A DNA stretch of 64,000 nucleotides from JAOPZW01 sp963803375. Lineage in GTDB: Bacteria > Actinomycetota > Thermoleophilia > Solirubrobacterales > Solirubrobacteraceae. Both the position numbers and the translations under genes were made by a program. Positions 1 through 7,632 of the stretch are shown in pieces. The stretch lies in the NCBI GenBank assembly GCA_963803375.1, contig CAWDMB010000008.1:434001-498000 (forward strand). The letters are read 5' to 3'. How positions within the stretch are numbered: the stretch's first letter is position 1; every line of letters starts with the position of its first letter. Under the pieces are notes generated by a model. It searched no databases, had not been told where the DNA came from, and saw only the letters and a list, made by a program, of their open reading frames with translations.

Positions 1-1173
1 GCGTCCGGCCTCCGGCGCGCGGCGGTCGCGGTCGACGCGCTGCTCGGCACCGGGGCCACCGGTGCTCCGCACGGCGCGATCGGCGACGCGATCGGGGCGC
101 TCATCGGCGCCGCGGCGCCGGTCGTGGCCGCCGACGTCCCCAGCGGGGTCGACGCCTCGACCGGGGAGATCGCGGGCCCGGCTGTGCGGGCGGCGGCCAC
201 GGCGACGTTCGCCGCGGCGAAGCCGGGGCTCTGGATCAACCCCGGCAAGGCCCAAGCCGGAGTTGTCACGGTCGTCGACCTCGGGTTCCCGCCCGGCGCG
301 CCGGTTGCGGCGCCCGACGTCGGGCTCGTGGTCGACGAGCCGCTGCTCGCCGGGTTGCCGCGGCGCGCGGCCGCGTGGACGAAGTTCACGAGCGGCCACG
401 TGCTCGTCGCGGGCGGCGCGCAGGGCCTGACCGGCGCGCCGTCGCTGGCGGCGGAGGCCGCCCAGCGCGCCGGCGCGGGCTACGTGACCGCCTGCGTGCC
501 CGCGTCGCTGCAGCCGATCTTCGAGCTGCGGCTACTCGAGGTCATGACCCGCGGCCTGCCCGACGCCGAAGGCGGGCACACGGAGGCGGGCGTGGAGCCC
601 GTGCTCGAGCTGGCCACTCGCGGCGGCGCGCTCGTCGTCGGCCCCGGGCTCGGGCGCACGGCGGGCGCGTTCGCGTTCGCCCGCTCGCTCGTGCGCCGCG
701 CCGAGGTGGCGGTGGTCCTCGACGCCGACGGCCTCAACGCCCACGCGGGGGACCTGCGCGCGCTGATCGGCCGCCCCGGTCCGACGGTGCTCACGCCGCA
801 CGAGGGCGAGCTCGCGCGACTGCTCGGCGTCGACTCAGATGCCGTGCAGGCCCGTCGCCTGGCCCACGTGCGCCGGGCCGCGGCGGCCGCGCAGGCGATC
901 GTCGTCCTCAAGGGCGACGACACGCTCGTCGCGCGTCCCGACGGTGTCGTGGCAGTCTCGCCGGGGGCCACGGGCGCGCTGGCCACGGCCGGCACCGGCG
1001 ACGTCCTCAGCGGCGTCATCGCCGCGGTCCTGGCCCGCGGCGTCGAGCCCTTCGCCTCCGCGTGCGCCGGCGTGCGCCTGCACGCCCGGGCCGGGGTGCA
1101 CGCCGCCGACCGGCGCGGAGCCGACGGCGTCATCGCGCGCGACGTCATCGAGGAGCTCCCCTTCGCTCGCTAG
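1..1173 (+). CDS. nnrD: NAD(P)H-hydrate epimerase/dehydratase, 5' end outside window
   Basis: Bifunctional NAD(P)HX repair protein: the YjeF_N half epimerises damaged hydrated NAD(P)H and the YjeF_C half dehydrates it with ADP or ATP. The frame is open from base 1, so the N-terminus is missing. The end of the YjeF_N domain is visible as DALLGTG and DVPSGVDASTGE. The C-terminal ribokinase-like domain shows VVGPGLGR, LDADGLNA, LTPHEGELARL and the GTGDVLSGVIAA anion-hole motif. The stop is at 1171-1173. Because part of the epimerase domain is seen, the full gene is probably the usual fused form. It heads a run of plus-strand genes leading to alr and the nucleotidyltransferase. Confidence 0.93.
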   Translation, partial: ASGLRRAAVAVDALLGTGATGAPHGAIGDAIGALIGAAAPVVAADVPSGVDASTGEIAGPAVRAAATATFAAAKPGLWINPGKAQAGVVTVVDLGFPPGAPVAAPDVGLVVDEPLLAGLPRRAAAWTKFTSGHVLVAGGAQGLTGAPSLAAEAAQRAGAGYVTACVPASLQPIFELRLLEVMTRGLPDAEGGHTEAGVEPVLELATRGGALVVGPGLGRTAGAFAFARSLVRRAEVAVVLDADGLNAHAGDLRALIGRPGPTVLTPHEGELARLLGVDSDAVQARRLAHVRRAAAAAQAIVVLKGDDTLVARPDGVVAVSPGATGALATAGTGDVLSGVIAAVLARGVEPFASACAGVRLHARAGVHAADRRGADGVIARDVIEELPFAR

Positions 1174-1186
1174 TGTGGGCCGTCCG

Positions 1187-1342
1187 ATGGCCGCGACGGT
1201 CGCCGACATCGACGCCGATCCCGTCATCGCCGCACCCGGCGACGACGTGGAGACCGTCGTGCACCGGCTGCCCCGGCACGAGCGGCCCGCGTCCCGGCGG
1301 TCGACGAGCGCGGCCGCCTCGACGCTGACCGCGGAGGAGTGA
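1187..1342 (+). pseudogene. broken CBS-domain fragment between nnrD and alr
   Basis: A 51-codon frame starts with ATG at 1187, ten bases after a TAGTGT box. Its first half reads like the start of a CBS domain (VADIDADPVIAAPGDDVETV then HRLPRHE). After that the frame loses resemblance, but another frame of the same DNA reads RVPAVDERGRLDADRGGV, which matches the next CBS strand and turn. A small indel near 1290 therefore seems to have broken a CBS protein, and the remainder of the domain is missing. The stop overlaps the alr start. It may still be translated as a short peptide. The CBS assignment rests on pattern recognition only. Confidence 0.5.
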
Positions 1343-2442
1343 TGCTCCGGGCGCTGGCCCGGATCAACGTCGCGGCCATCGAGCGCAACGCCGCCCGGCT
1401 CGTCCGCGACCTGGAGCCCGGCGCCGCGCTCTGCGCGGTCGTCAAGGCCGACGGGTACGGGCACGGCGCCGGGCCCGCCGCACGCGCGGCCGTTGCGGGC
1501 GGGGCGACGTGGCTCGCCGTGGCCACCGCGCCCGAGGCGGCGGCGCTGCGCGCCGAGGGCCTCGACGCTCGGGTCCTCGTCATGGGCGCGCTCTCGCCGG
1601 AGGAGCTCGACGTCGCGCTGGGCGCCGGCGCCGACGTCGTCGCCTGGACGCCGGAGTTCGCCGCGGCGCTGGCCGGCCGCGGCGCCCGCGCGCACGTCAA
1701 GCTCGACACCGGCATGGGGCGCCTGGGCACGCGCGACCCCGCCGAGGCGACTGCGGTGGCCGAGGCGCTCGCGGGCGCCGAGGGCGTGACGCTCGCCGGG
1801 CTGATGACGCACTTCGCCACCGCCGACGAGCGCGGCGACGGCTTCCTGGCCGAGCAGCTGCGGCGCTTCCGGGCCTGGGCGCTGCCGCTGCGCGAGCGCA
1901 GTCCCGCCCTCCTGCTCCACGCGGCCAACAGCGCGGCGACGCTGCGCGAGCCGGCCGCGCACCTCGACCTCGTTCGCCCGGGGCTCGCGCTCTACGGACT
2001 GGATCCCTTCCACGAGGACGCGGCGGCCCAGGGGCTCGAGCCGGCGCTCGAGCTCGTCTCCTACATCGCCGCCGTCAAGCACGCGAAGCCGGGGGAGAGC
2101 GCGGGGTATGGCCGGCGCTGGACGGCGCGGCGCGCGACGACGCTCGGGACGATCCCTGTCGGTTACGGCGACGGTGTGCGTCGCGGGCTGACCAACAACG
2201 CCGACGTCGGCGTCGGGGGTCGCCGGGTCCCACTGGTGGGCGCGGTGAGCATGGACAACGTCACCGTCGACCTCGGCCCGGGCGGCGGCGGGGTCCGCGT
2301 CGGCGACGAGGCCGTGCTGATCGGCGCCGGGATCACCGCCGAGGAGATCGCCCGGCGGCTGGACACGATCAACTACGAGATCGTATGCGCGATCAGCGCG
2401 CGCGTCCCGCGCGCACACCATCGCGACGGAGCGCCGGCATGA
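1342..2442 (+). CDS. alr: alanine racemase
   Basis: PLP-dependent racemase that makes D-alanine for peptidoglycan in the cytoplasm. The protein is 366 aa, the normal length. The PLP lysine is K35 in VVKADGYGHG and the opposite catalytic tyrosine is Y256 in AGYGRRW. The TIM barrel carries HVKLDTGMGRLG and the C-terminal beta domain carries GAVSMDN. A GTG lies one codon upstream (1339); ATG 1342 is preferred because it overlaps the preceding stop as TGATG. The stop overlaps the next gene start as ATGA, so alr and the nucleotidyltransferase gene are translationally coupled. Confidence 0.95.
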   Translation: MLRALARINVAAIERNAARLVRDLEPGAALCAVVKADGYGHGAGPAARAAVAGGATWLAVATAPEAAALRAEGLDARVLVMGALSPEELDVALGAGADVVAWTPEFAAALAGRGARAHVKLDTGMGRLGTRDPAEATAVAEALAGAEGVTLAGLMTHFATADERGDGFLAEQLRRFRAWALPLRERSPALLLHAANSAATLREPAAHLDLVRPGLALYGLDPFHEDAAAQGLEPALELVSYIAAVKHAKPGESAGYGRRWTARRATTLGTIPVGYGDGVRRGLTNNADVGVGGRRVPLVGAVSMDNVTVDLGPGGGGVRVGDEAVLIGAGITAEEIARRLDTINYEIVCAISARVPRAHHRDGAPA

Positions 2443-3857
2443 TCTCCGAGGCGCTCGATCGCGCTCTCGGCGCCACCCGCGCGTGGCTCGTCGGCGGCGC
2501 GGTGCGCGACCGCCTCCTCGGGCGCGCGACCCCCGACCTCGACGTGGCCGTCGACGGCGACCCCGCGCCCGTCGCCCGGCGCCTGGCGCGCGGGGCCGGC
2601 GGCGCGGCGTTCGAGCTCTCCGAGGCCTTCGGCGCCTGGCGCGTCGTCGGCCCCGACCGCTCCTGGCAGGTCGACCTCACCCGTGTGCAGGGGGCGACGA
2701 TCGAGGACGATCTCGCGGCGCGCGACCTCACGGTCAACGCGATGGCCGAGCCCGCCGGCGGCGGCGCGCTCGTCGATCCCCACGGCGGCCGCGCCGACCT
2801 CGCCGCCCGGAGCCTGCGGATGGTCGCGCCGGGAGCGTTCGCGGCCGATCCGCTGCGGGTCGTGCGCCTGGCGCGGCTCGCGGTGGAGCTGGGCTTCGAG
2901 GCCGATCCGGCGACGCTGGCGGCGGCCCGCGACGCGGCGCCCGGCGTGGTCGGCGTCGCGCCCGAGCGCTGCTTCGCCGAGCTCAAGCGGATCGTGACTG
3001 CCGACGCGGCGGCGCGCGGCGTCGAGCTGCTCGAGACGCTGCGCGCCATGCCCGTGCTCCTGCCCGAGCTCGACGCGCTGCACGGCGTCGAGCAGAACCC
3101 CTATCACCACCGCGACGTCCACGGGCACACGATCGAGGTCTTCGAGCACGTCATCGCGCTCGAGCGCGACCCAGGCGCCGTGCTCGGCGACGAGGCGCTC
3201 GCCGCGCCGACGCGGGCGCTGCTGGCCGAGCCGCTGGCCGACGAGCTCACGCGCGGCGGCGCCCTGCGCCTGGGGGCGCTCCTGCACGACGCGGCCAAGC
3301 CGCAGACGCGCGTCGAGCTCCCCGGCGGGCGCGTCGGCTTCCCCGGCCACGACGAGGAGGGCGCCGTGCTCGCGCGCGCGGCGCTCACGCGGCTACGCGC
3401 GAGCGCGCGCCTGCGCGCGCACGTCGCCGCGCTCGCCCGCCACCACCTGCGCCTGGGCTTCCTCGTGCACCGCGCGCCGCTCGACCGCCGCGAGCTGTAC
3501 GCCTACCTCGTGACCTGCGAGCCCGTCGAGGCCGACGTCACGCTGCTCTCCGTCGCCGACCGCCTGGCCACGCGCGGGCGCAAGGCCGACGAGGCGATCG
3601 CCCGCCACCTCGAGCTCGCGCGCATCGTGCTGGCCGCGGCGCTCGCCCGCCGCGCGCGCGGCCGGCAGCCGGCGCTCGTGCGCGGCGACGAGCTCGCGCG
3701 GGCCGTCGGCCTCGAGCCGGGGCCCGAGCTCGGCGCGCTGCTGGCGGCCGTCGAGGCGGCCCGCTTCGCGGGTGAGATCGCCACGCGCGAGGAGGCGATC
3801 GCATTCGCGCTCAGGAGCGCCCGGCCAGCTCGCGCGCGACGGCCTCGCACAGCCTGA
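2439..3857 (+). CDS. cca: CCA tRNA nucleotidyltransferase / poly(A) polymerase family with HD domain
   Basis: Class II nucleotidyltransferase that adds or repairs the CCA end of tRNA (or acts as poly(A) polymerase; the two are not separable by eye). The 472-aa protein starts at ATG 2439, overlapping the alr stop. The N-terminal head has WLVGGAVRDRLLG followed by the metal-binding D33-x-D35 (TPDLDVAVDG), then RDLTVNAMA and DPLRVVRLAR of the binding domain. An HD domain follows with YHHRDVHGHT and ALLHDAAKPQT. The last 15 residues are Arg/Ala/Pro-rich and run over a possible minus-strand gene remnant, so the natural C-terminus may have been slightly shorter. Confidence 0.9.
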   Translation: MISEALDRALGATRAWLVGGAVRDRLLGRATPDLDVAVDGDPAPVARRLARGAGGAAFELSEAFGAWRVVGPDRSWQVDLTRVQGATIEDDLAARDLTVNAMAEPAGGGALVDPHGGRADLAARSLRMVAPGAFAADPLRVVRLARLAVELGFEADPATLAAARDAAPGVVGVAPERCFAELKRIVTADAAARGVELLETLRAMPVLLPELDALHGVEQNPYHHRDVHGHTIEVFEHVIALERDPGAVLGDEALAAPTRALLAEPLADELTRGGALRLGALLHDAAKPQTRVELPGGRVGFPGHDEEGAVLARAALTRLRASARLRAHVAALARHHLRLGFLVHRAPLDRRELYAYLVTCEPVEADVTLLSVADRLATRGRKADEAIARHLELARIVLAAALARRARGRQPALVRGDELARAVGLEPGPELGALLAAVEAARFAGEIATREEAIAFALRSARPARARRPRTA

Positions 3858-3922
3858 CCGCGTCGGGGAGCGTGTCGAGCTCGACGTTGTCGTGCTAGCG
3901 CCAGTGGATAGGCTTCGCCGCC

Positions 3923-4345
3923 ATGCCCGGGCCCGATCCGCGTTGTATCTTCTGCCGGATCGTCGCCGGCGAGCTGCCCGCCACGATCGTCGCGGAGGAC
4001 GAGCGGACCGTCGTGTTCATGGACATCAACCCGGCCACGCGCGGCCACGCGCTCGTCGTCCCGCGTGCCCACGTCGCCGACCTGCTCGAGGTCGGCGACG
4101 AGGATCTCGCGGCCTGCGCGGCCGCGGCGCGCAGCCTGGCGGCGCGGGCGGGGCCCGCGCTCGGCGCCGCCGGCGTCAACGTCCTGAGCTCGAGCGGCGC
4201 GGCGGCCCGGGAGACCGTCTTGCACTTCCACCTCGACGTCATCCCGCGCTACGACCACGACCGGCTGCGGCTGCCCTGGGTCCCCGGTACCGGCGACCCC
4301 GACGAGATCGCCGCCGCCGGCTCGGCGCTGCGCGAGGGGCCATGA
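3923..4345 (+). CDS. HIT (histidine triad) family nucleotide hydrolase
   Basis: A 140-aa HIT-fold protein, likely a nucleotide phosphoramidase or Ap4A-type hydrolase. The N-terminal CIFCRIVAGELPA and DINPATRGHALVVPRAH are typical of the family. The triad reads HFHLDVIPR: the first and the middle (nucleophilic) His are present but the third is Asp. ATG 3923 lies 8 bases after a TAGGCT box at 3909-3914, so the message may be leaderless. The stop overlaps the start of the enoyl-CoA hydratase gene as ATGA. Confidence 0.9.
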   Translation: MPGPDPRCIFCRIVAGELPATIVAEDERTVVFMDINPATRGHALVVPRAHVADLLEVGDEDLAACAAAARSLAARAGPALGAAGVNVLSSSGAAARETVLHFHLDVIPRYDHDRLRLPWVPGTGDPDEIAAAGSALREGP

Positions 4346-5172
4346 GCTCGGACCGCGGGTCCTCCCGGGACGACGCCCGGAGCCGGGTGGGGCAGCCCGT
4401 CGGGGGCGTGCGCCTGGAGCACGACGGGGCGCTGGCCGAGCTCGTTCTCGCCGCCCCGCCGCTGAACCTCTTCGACCGCGCGCTCTTAGACGCGCTCCGC
4501 GGCGCGGTCGACGAGCTCGTGGCCGAGCCGCCGCGCGGCCTGCTGGTGCGCGCCGAGGGCCGCGCGGTGAGCGGCGGCGTCGACGTCCACCTCTTCGACG
4601 GGCTGAGCGTGCCGGAGGCCGCGGCGCTCTTCGGCGAGCTGCTCGATCTTGTCCGGGCCGTCGAGGGGCTCCCGCTTCCGACCGTCTTCGCCGCCCACGC
4701 CCTGACGCTCACCGCGGCCTTCGAGTTCGCGCTGGGCTGCGACCTGCTCGTGGCCGCGCCGTCGGCGCGCTTCGGGCTCGTCGAGCGCGTCATCGGCCTG
4801 ACACCGGCGATGGGGGGCACCCAGCGCCTGGCCGAGCGCGCGGGTCCCGCCCGCGCCCGCGAGCTCGTCATGACCGGCGAGCTCTTCGACGCCCCGACGC
4901 TCGAGCGCTGGGGCGTCGTCAACCGCGTGCTCGACGAGGAGGACTTCGAGGCCGCCGCGCGGGCCTTCGCCCGCGACCTCGCCGAGGGCCCGACCCGTGC
5001 CCACGCGGCCACGAAGGCGATCGTCCGCGCCGTTCGCGACGGCGGGGCGAGGGGCGCCGACGCGATCGTGCCCGAGGTGGCCGGCGAGCTCTTCGCCACC
5101 GACGACCTGCGCCGCGCCGTCCGGTCGTTCCTGGAGCAGGGGCCGGGCCGGGCGACGTTCGAGGGCCGGTAG
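4342..5172 (+). CDS. enoyl-CoA hydratase/isomerase family protein
   Basis: Crotonase-fold protein of 276 aa, coupled to the HIT gene by an ATGA overlap. The family pattern is clear in FGLVERVIGLTP, AMGGTQRLAE and MTGELFDAPTLERWGVVN. Both glutamates used by hydratases have counterparts (in AAFEFALGCD and in LVER). The glycine-rich oxyanion loop normally written GxGGG is instead ALTLTAA, so hydratase activity is uncertain. Related crotonase-fold reactions (isomerase, thioesterase) are possible. The first ~25 residues are a variable extension. Confidence 0.85.
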   Translation: MSSDRGSSRDDARSRVGQPVGGVRLEHDGALAELVLAAPPLNLFDRALLDALRGAVDELVAEPPRGLLVRAEGRAVSGGVDVHLFDGLSVPEAAALFGELLDLVRAVEGLPLPTVFAAHALTLTAAFEFALGCDLLVAAPSARFGLVERVIGLTPAMGGTQRLAERAGPARARELVMTGELFDAPTLERWGVVNRVLDEEDFEAAARAFARDLAEGPTRAHAATKAIVRAVRDGGARGADAIVPEVAGELFATDDLRRAVRSFLEQGPGRATFEGR

Positions 5173-5220
5173 GGGGCCGCTCCACGCCGGCGAAACTCCG
5201 CTGCGGGTCGAGGTGTTGCA

Positions 5221-5898
5221 ATGCAGGTGACGCTCAGAACAAAGCTCGCCGTCGGCCTGGCCGGCGCGGCCCTGCTTGCGCCTGCGACGGCGTCGGGCGA
5301 GGTCATCGAGGTCGGCAAGACGCTGACGGCGGCGACCCCCAGCTGTCCCACGAGCTGCCTGGCCCTGAGCCGGACGACGGGCTACCAGACCCAGGTCGCC
5401 GGGGTGCGGGCGCTCACGCGCATCCCTGCCGACGGGCGGATCGTCGCCTGGACGATCTCGCTCGGCAAGCCGGGCAAGAAGCAGATCGCGTTCTTCAACT
5501 CCAAGCTCGGCGGCGCGTCGCAGGCGCAGATCACGATCCTGCGGACCGGAGAGCGCTACAAGGCGCGCACCGTGGCCACCGGCGAGATCCAGAGCCTGCA
5601 GCCGTTCTTCGGCACGGCCGTGCAGTTCCCGCTGGCGCAGTCGCTGCCGGTCAAGAAGGACTACGTCATCGCGCTGCGGGTGCCCACCTGGGTGCCGGCG
5701 ATGGCCAACGCCGCGGCCACGAGCACTTGGCGCGCGAGCCGCGCACGCGGGACGTGCGAGGACACCGCGACGCAGACCGCGCAGTCGGTCGGGGGGCTCG
5801 CGCGGTACTGGTGCTTCTACCGCGAGGCGCAGCTCACCTACAGCGCGACGCTCGTGACGAACCCGGTCAAGCCCGCTGCGCCGAAGGCCAAGAAGTAG
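5221..5898 (+). CDS. secreted protein of unknown function
   Basis: A 225-aa protein with a clear N-terminal signal peptide (basic start, hydrophobic LAVGLAGAALLAPATASG, cleavage near residue 25). The mature part is beta-strand-like with two close cysteines (SCPTSC) near the start and two more near the end (GTCED, YWCFY), suggesting disulfides. The tail is rich in Pro, Ala and Lys. I do not recognise a family. It stands alone, 48 bases after the crotonase gene, and faces the convergent pdxH gene across 165 bases in which I see nothing definite. Confidence 0.8.
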   Translation: MQVTLRTKLAVGLAGAALLAPATASGEVIEVGKTLTAATPSCPTSCLALSRTTGYQTQVAGVRALTRIPADGRIVAWTISLGKPGKKQIAFFNSKLGGASQAQITILRTGERYKARTVATGEIQSLQPFFGTAVQFPLAQSLPVKKDYVIALRVPTWVPAMANAAATSTWRASRARGTCEDTATQTAQSVGGLARYWCFYREAQLTYSATLVTNPVKPAAPKAKK

Positions 5899-6063
5899 CT
5901 CACTGGGCCTTCTCGCAACGTTTGACCGCAAACGGCGGACGCCGATCACCGCCTGGCTTTGTCCTCGGTCGCGGCAATGGCTCCACCATTGCCCGCTCCC
6001 TGCGTCCTCGCCAGTCGGCGCCGGCGCCTCGCCGTTTCCGGCCCAACGTCACGAGAAGACCCA

Positions 6064-6702
6064 CTAGGGCGCGAGGCGCTCGACGCGCCACGCGCCGCGC
6101 TCGTCGCGGGTGTAGCGGACGCGGTCGTGGAGTCGGCTCGGGCGCCCCTGCCAGAGCTCGAGCGCGGCAGGAGCGACGACGAACCCGCCCCAATGCGGCG
6201 GCCGCGGCACGATCGCGTCCGCGAAGCGCGCCTCGGCCTGCTCGACGCGGCGGTCGAGCTCGGCCCGCCCGGGGATGACCTCGCTCTGCGGCGACGCCCA
6301 CGCGCCGATCTGGCTCGCGCGTGGGCGCGAGGCGAAATAGGCGTCGCTCTCGGGCTCGGGCAGCACGGTGACCGACCCCTCGACGCGGACGGAGCGATGG
6401 AGCTCGAGCCACGCGAAGGTCAGCGCGGCGTATGGTCGCGCACGCAGGTCGCGTCCCTTCGCGGTGTCGCGGTTGGTGAAGAACGCGAGGCCGCGCTCGT
6501 CGAGGCCGCGCAGGAGCACGATGCGCGCCGAGGGACGCCCGTCGCGCCCGACCGTCGCGAGCGTCATCGCGTCGGGCTCGACCACCTCCGCGGCGCGTGC
6601 CTCCTGATACCAGGCGCGGAACTGCGCGATCGGGTCCGGGTCGACCGAGGCGGGATCCAGCGCCGTCCCGTCGTAGTCGATGCGACGCGGCTCGTGCGCC
6701 AC
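6064..6702 (-). CDS. pdxH: pyridoxamine 5'-phosphate oxidase
   Basis: FMN flavoprotein that oxidises pyridoxamine/pyridoxine phosphate to PLP. The 212-aa protein carries DPDPIAQFRAWYQEA, PSARIVLLRGLDERGLAFFT, FAWLELHRSVRVEGSV and, near the C-terminus, PPHWGGFVVAP and LWQGRPSRLHDRVRY, the canonical PdxH order. The GTG start at 6702 was chosen because it gives the usual length and leaves 13 bases after the stop of the upstream lipoprotein gene; longer frames run into that gene. PLP made here serves, among others, the alanine racemase 4 kb away. Confidence 0.93.
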   Translation of the reverse strand: MAHEPRRIDYDGTALDPASVDPDPIAQFRAWYQEARAAEVVEPDAMTLATVGRDGRPSARIVLLRGLDERGLAFFTNRDTAKGRDLRARPYAALTFAWLELHRSVRVEGSVTVLPEPESDAYFASRPRASQIGAWASPQSEVIPGRAELDRRVEQAEARFADAIVPRPPHWGGFVVAPAALELWQGRPSRLHDRVRYTRDERGAWRVERLAP

Positions 6703-6715
6703 CGAGCGAGCCGGG

Positions 6716-7309
6716 CTAGTTTCCGGGGCAGGCGCCCGGGTTGTCCTGGCAGAACTGGTTGAACTGGCCGGGCGAGGAGCCGCCCGACCCGCCGCTGGCG
6801 CCGCCGCCCGTGCTCGTGCCGCCGCTGGGGGTCGCGCCACCGCTGCTCGAGCCCGTGCCGCCGCCCGAGCTCGCGCCGCCGCCCGAGCTCGCGCCGCCGC
6901 CCGAGCTCGCGCCGCCGCCCGAGCTCGTGCCGCCGCCGGAGCTGGTCCCGCCGGTGCTCGTCCCGCCGGAGGTCCCGCCGGTGGTTGTGCCGCCGGATGT
7001 CCCGCTGGTCCCGCCGGTGCTCGTCCCGCCGGATGTCCCGCCGGTGCTCCCGGTGCCGGTGCCGGTGCCGGTGCCCGTGTCGCCGGAGGTCGACGGCGTG
7101 GTGGTCGTGTCCGTCGTCGAGGTCGACGTCGTGTCGGTCGTCGAGCCGCCGCCCTCCGTCGTCAGCGAGGACGCGTCTCCGGGGACCGTCAGGTCGGGCG
7201 TGGACTTGGGGACCTGGTCGCCGTACGTCGAGTCACCGCCACACGCCGCCAGGCCCGGGAGGGCGAGGGTCGCGCAGGCGCCGAGGACGAGGAGCAGGCG
7301 AAGGCGCAT
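6716..7309 (-). CDS. Gly/Ser/Thr-rich repeat lipoprotein
   Basis: A 197-aa protein with a signal peptide ending in a lipobox (LPGLAAC, then GGDS). The remainder is almost wholly low complexity: Thr/Ser-rich blocks, then repeats of GTSGG and SSGGGA types, ending in QFNQFCQDNPGACPGN, where two cysteines could form a disulfide. It is probably a surface-anchored extended chain. ATG 7309 follows a TACCCT box by 6 bases (7316-7321 on the plus strand). The 18-bp DNA repeats inside suggest that length varies between strains. No function can be read from the sequence. Confidence 0.75.
   Translation of the reverse strand: MRLRLLLVLGACATLALPGLAACGGDSTYGDQVPKSTPDLTVPGDASSLTTEGGGSTTDTTSTSTTDTTTTPSTSGDTGTGTGTGTGSTGGTSGGTSTGGTSGTSGGTTTGGTSGGTSTGGTSSGGGTSSGGGASSGGGASSGGGASSGGGTGSSSGGATPSGGTSTGGGASGGSGGSSPGQFNQFCQDNPGACPGN
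6849..6956. repeat. 18-bp tandem repeat inside the lipoprotein gene
   Basis: Units beginning GAGCT recur every 18 bases at 6867, 6885, 6903, 6921 and 6939, the first three near-identical and the later ones diverging. Each unit encodes six residues of a Gly/Ser-rich repeat on the minus strand, so changes in copy number keep the reading frame. Confidence 0.85.
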
Positions 7310-7329
7310 CCGCAGAGGGTAGAGCGCCG

Positions 7330-7599
7330 CTAGGACGCGAGCGGCGCCATGCGCCGGCCGCATATGGGGCAGTCGTTGAGGTCCTTCTGGGCGAGCTGGT
7401 CGCACCACGAGCAGAACCGCAGGTTCTCGACGGCCCGCGGCAGGCGCGACGGCGTCGGCGCGAGGGGCAGGACCTTGCCGATCACCTCGAGCTCCTCGCC
7501 GGTGTCGCGGTCGCGGTAGACCTTGTCGGGCTCGGCCTCGACCAGGATCTCGCGGCCGCTGGAGGGCGCCCGCAGGCGGTAGAGCTGACCCAGGGCCAT
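7330..7599 (-). CDS. small zinc-ribbon protein
   Basis: An 89-aa protein whose C-terminus carries CSWC and CPICGRRM, a four-cysteine zinc ribbon, after an N-terminal beta-rich segment (YRLRAPSSGREILVEAEPDK). It is conserved-looking but of unknown role. ATG 7599 follows a minus-strand TAGGGT box by 6 bases, and the gene is divergent from the glycosyltransferase at 7633. Confidence 0.8.
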   Translation of the reverse strand: MALGQLYRLRAPSSGREILVEAEPDKVYRDRDTGEELEVIGKVLPLAPTPSRLPRAVENLRFCSWCDQLAQKDLNDCPICGRRMAPLAS

Positions 7600-7605
7600 C
7601 GCGGA

Positions 7606-7623
7606 ACCCTAGCGGGTTAGGCT
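7606..7623. promoter_or_regulatory. divergent pair of -10 boxes serving leaderless starts
   Basis: Within the 33 bases between two divergent start codons lie a minus-strand TAGGGT (7606-7611, 6 bases from ATG 7599) and a plus-strand TAGGCT (7618-7623, 9 bases from GTG 7633). There is no room for a leader with a Shine-Dalgarno site on either side, so transcription probably begins at or next to each start codon. Confidence 0.5.
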
Positions 7624-7632
7624 GGCAAGCCC

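Noticed and set aside
835..2421. Long minus-strand frame over nnrD and alr
   Set aside because: Both plus-strand genes are conserved and intact; the minus-strand translation has no family features.
6849..6956. Regular repeats as a possible CRISPR array
   Set aside because: The units are contiguous 18-mers without unique spacers and encode a Gly/Ser repeat in frame.
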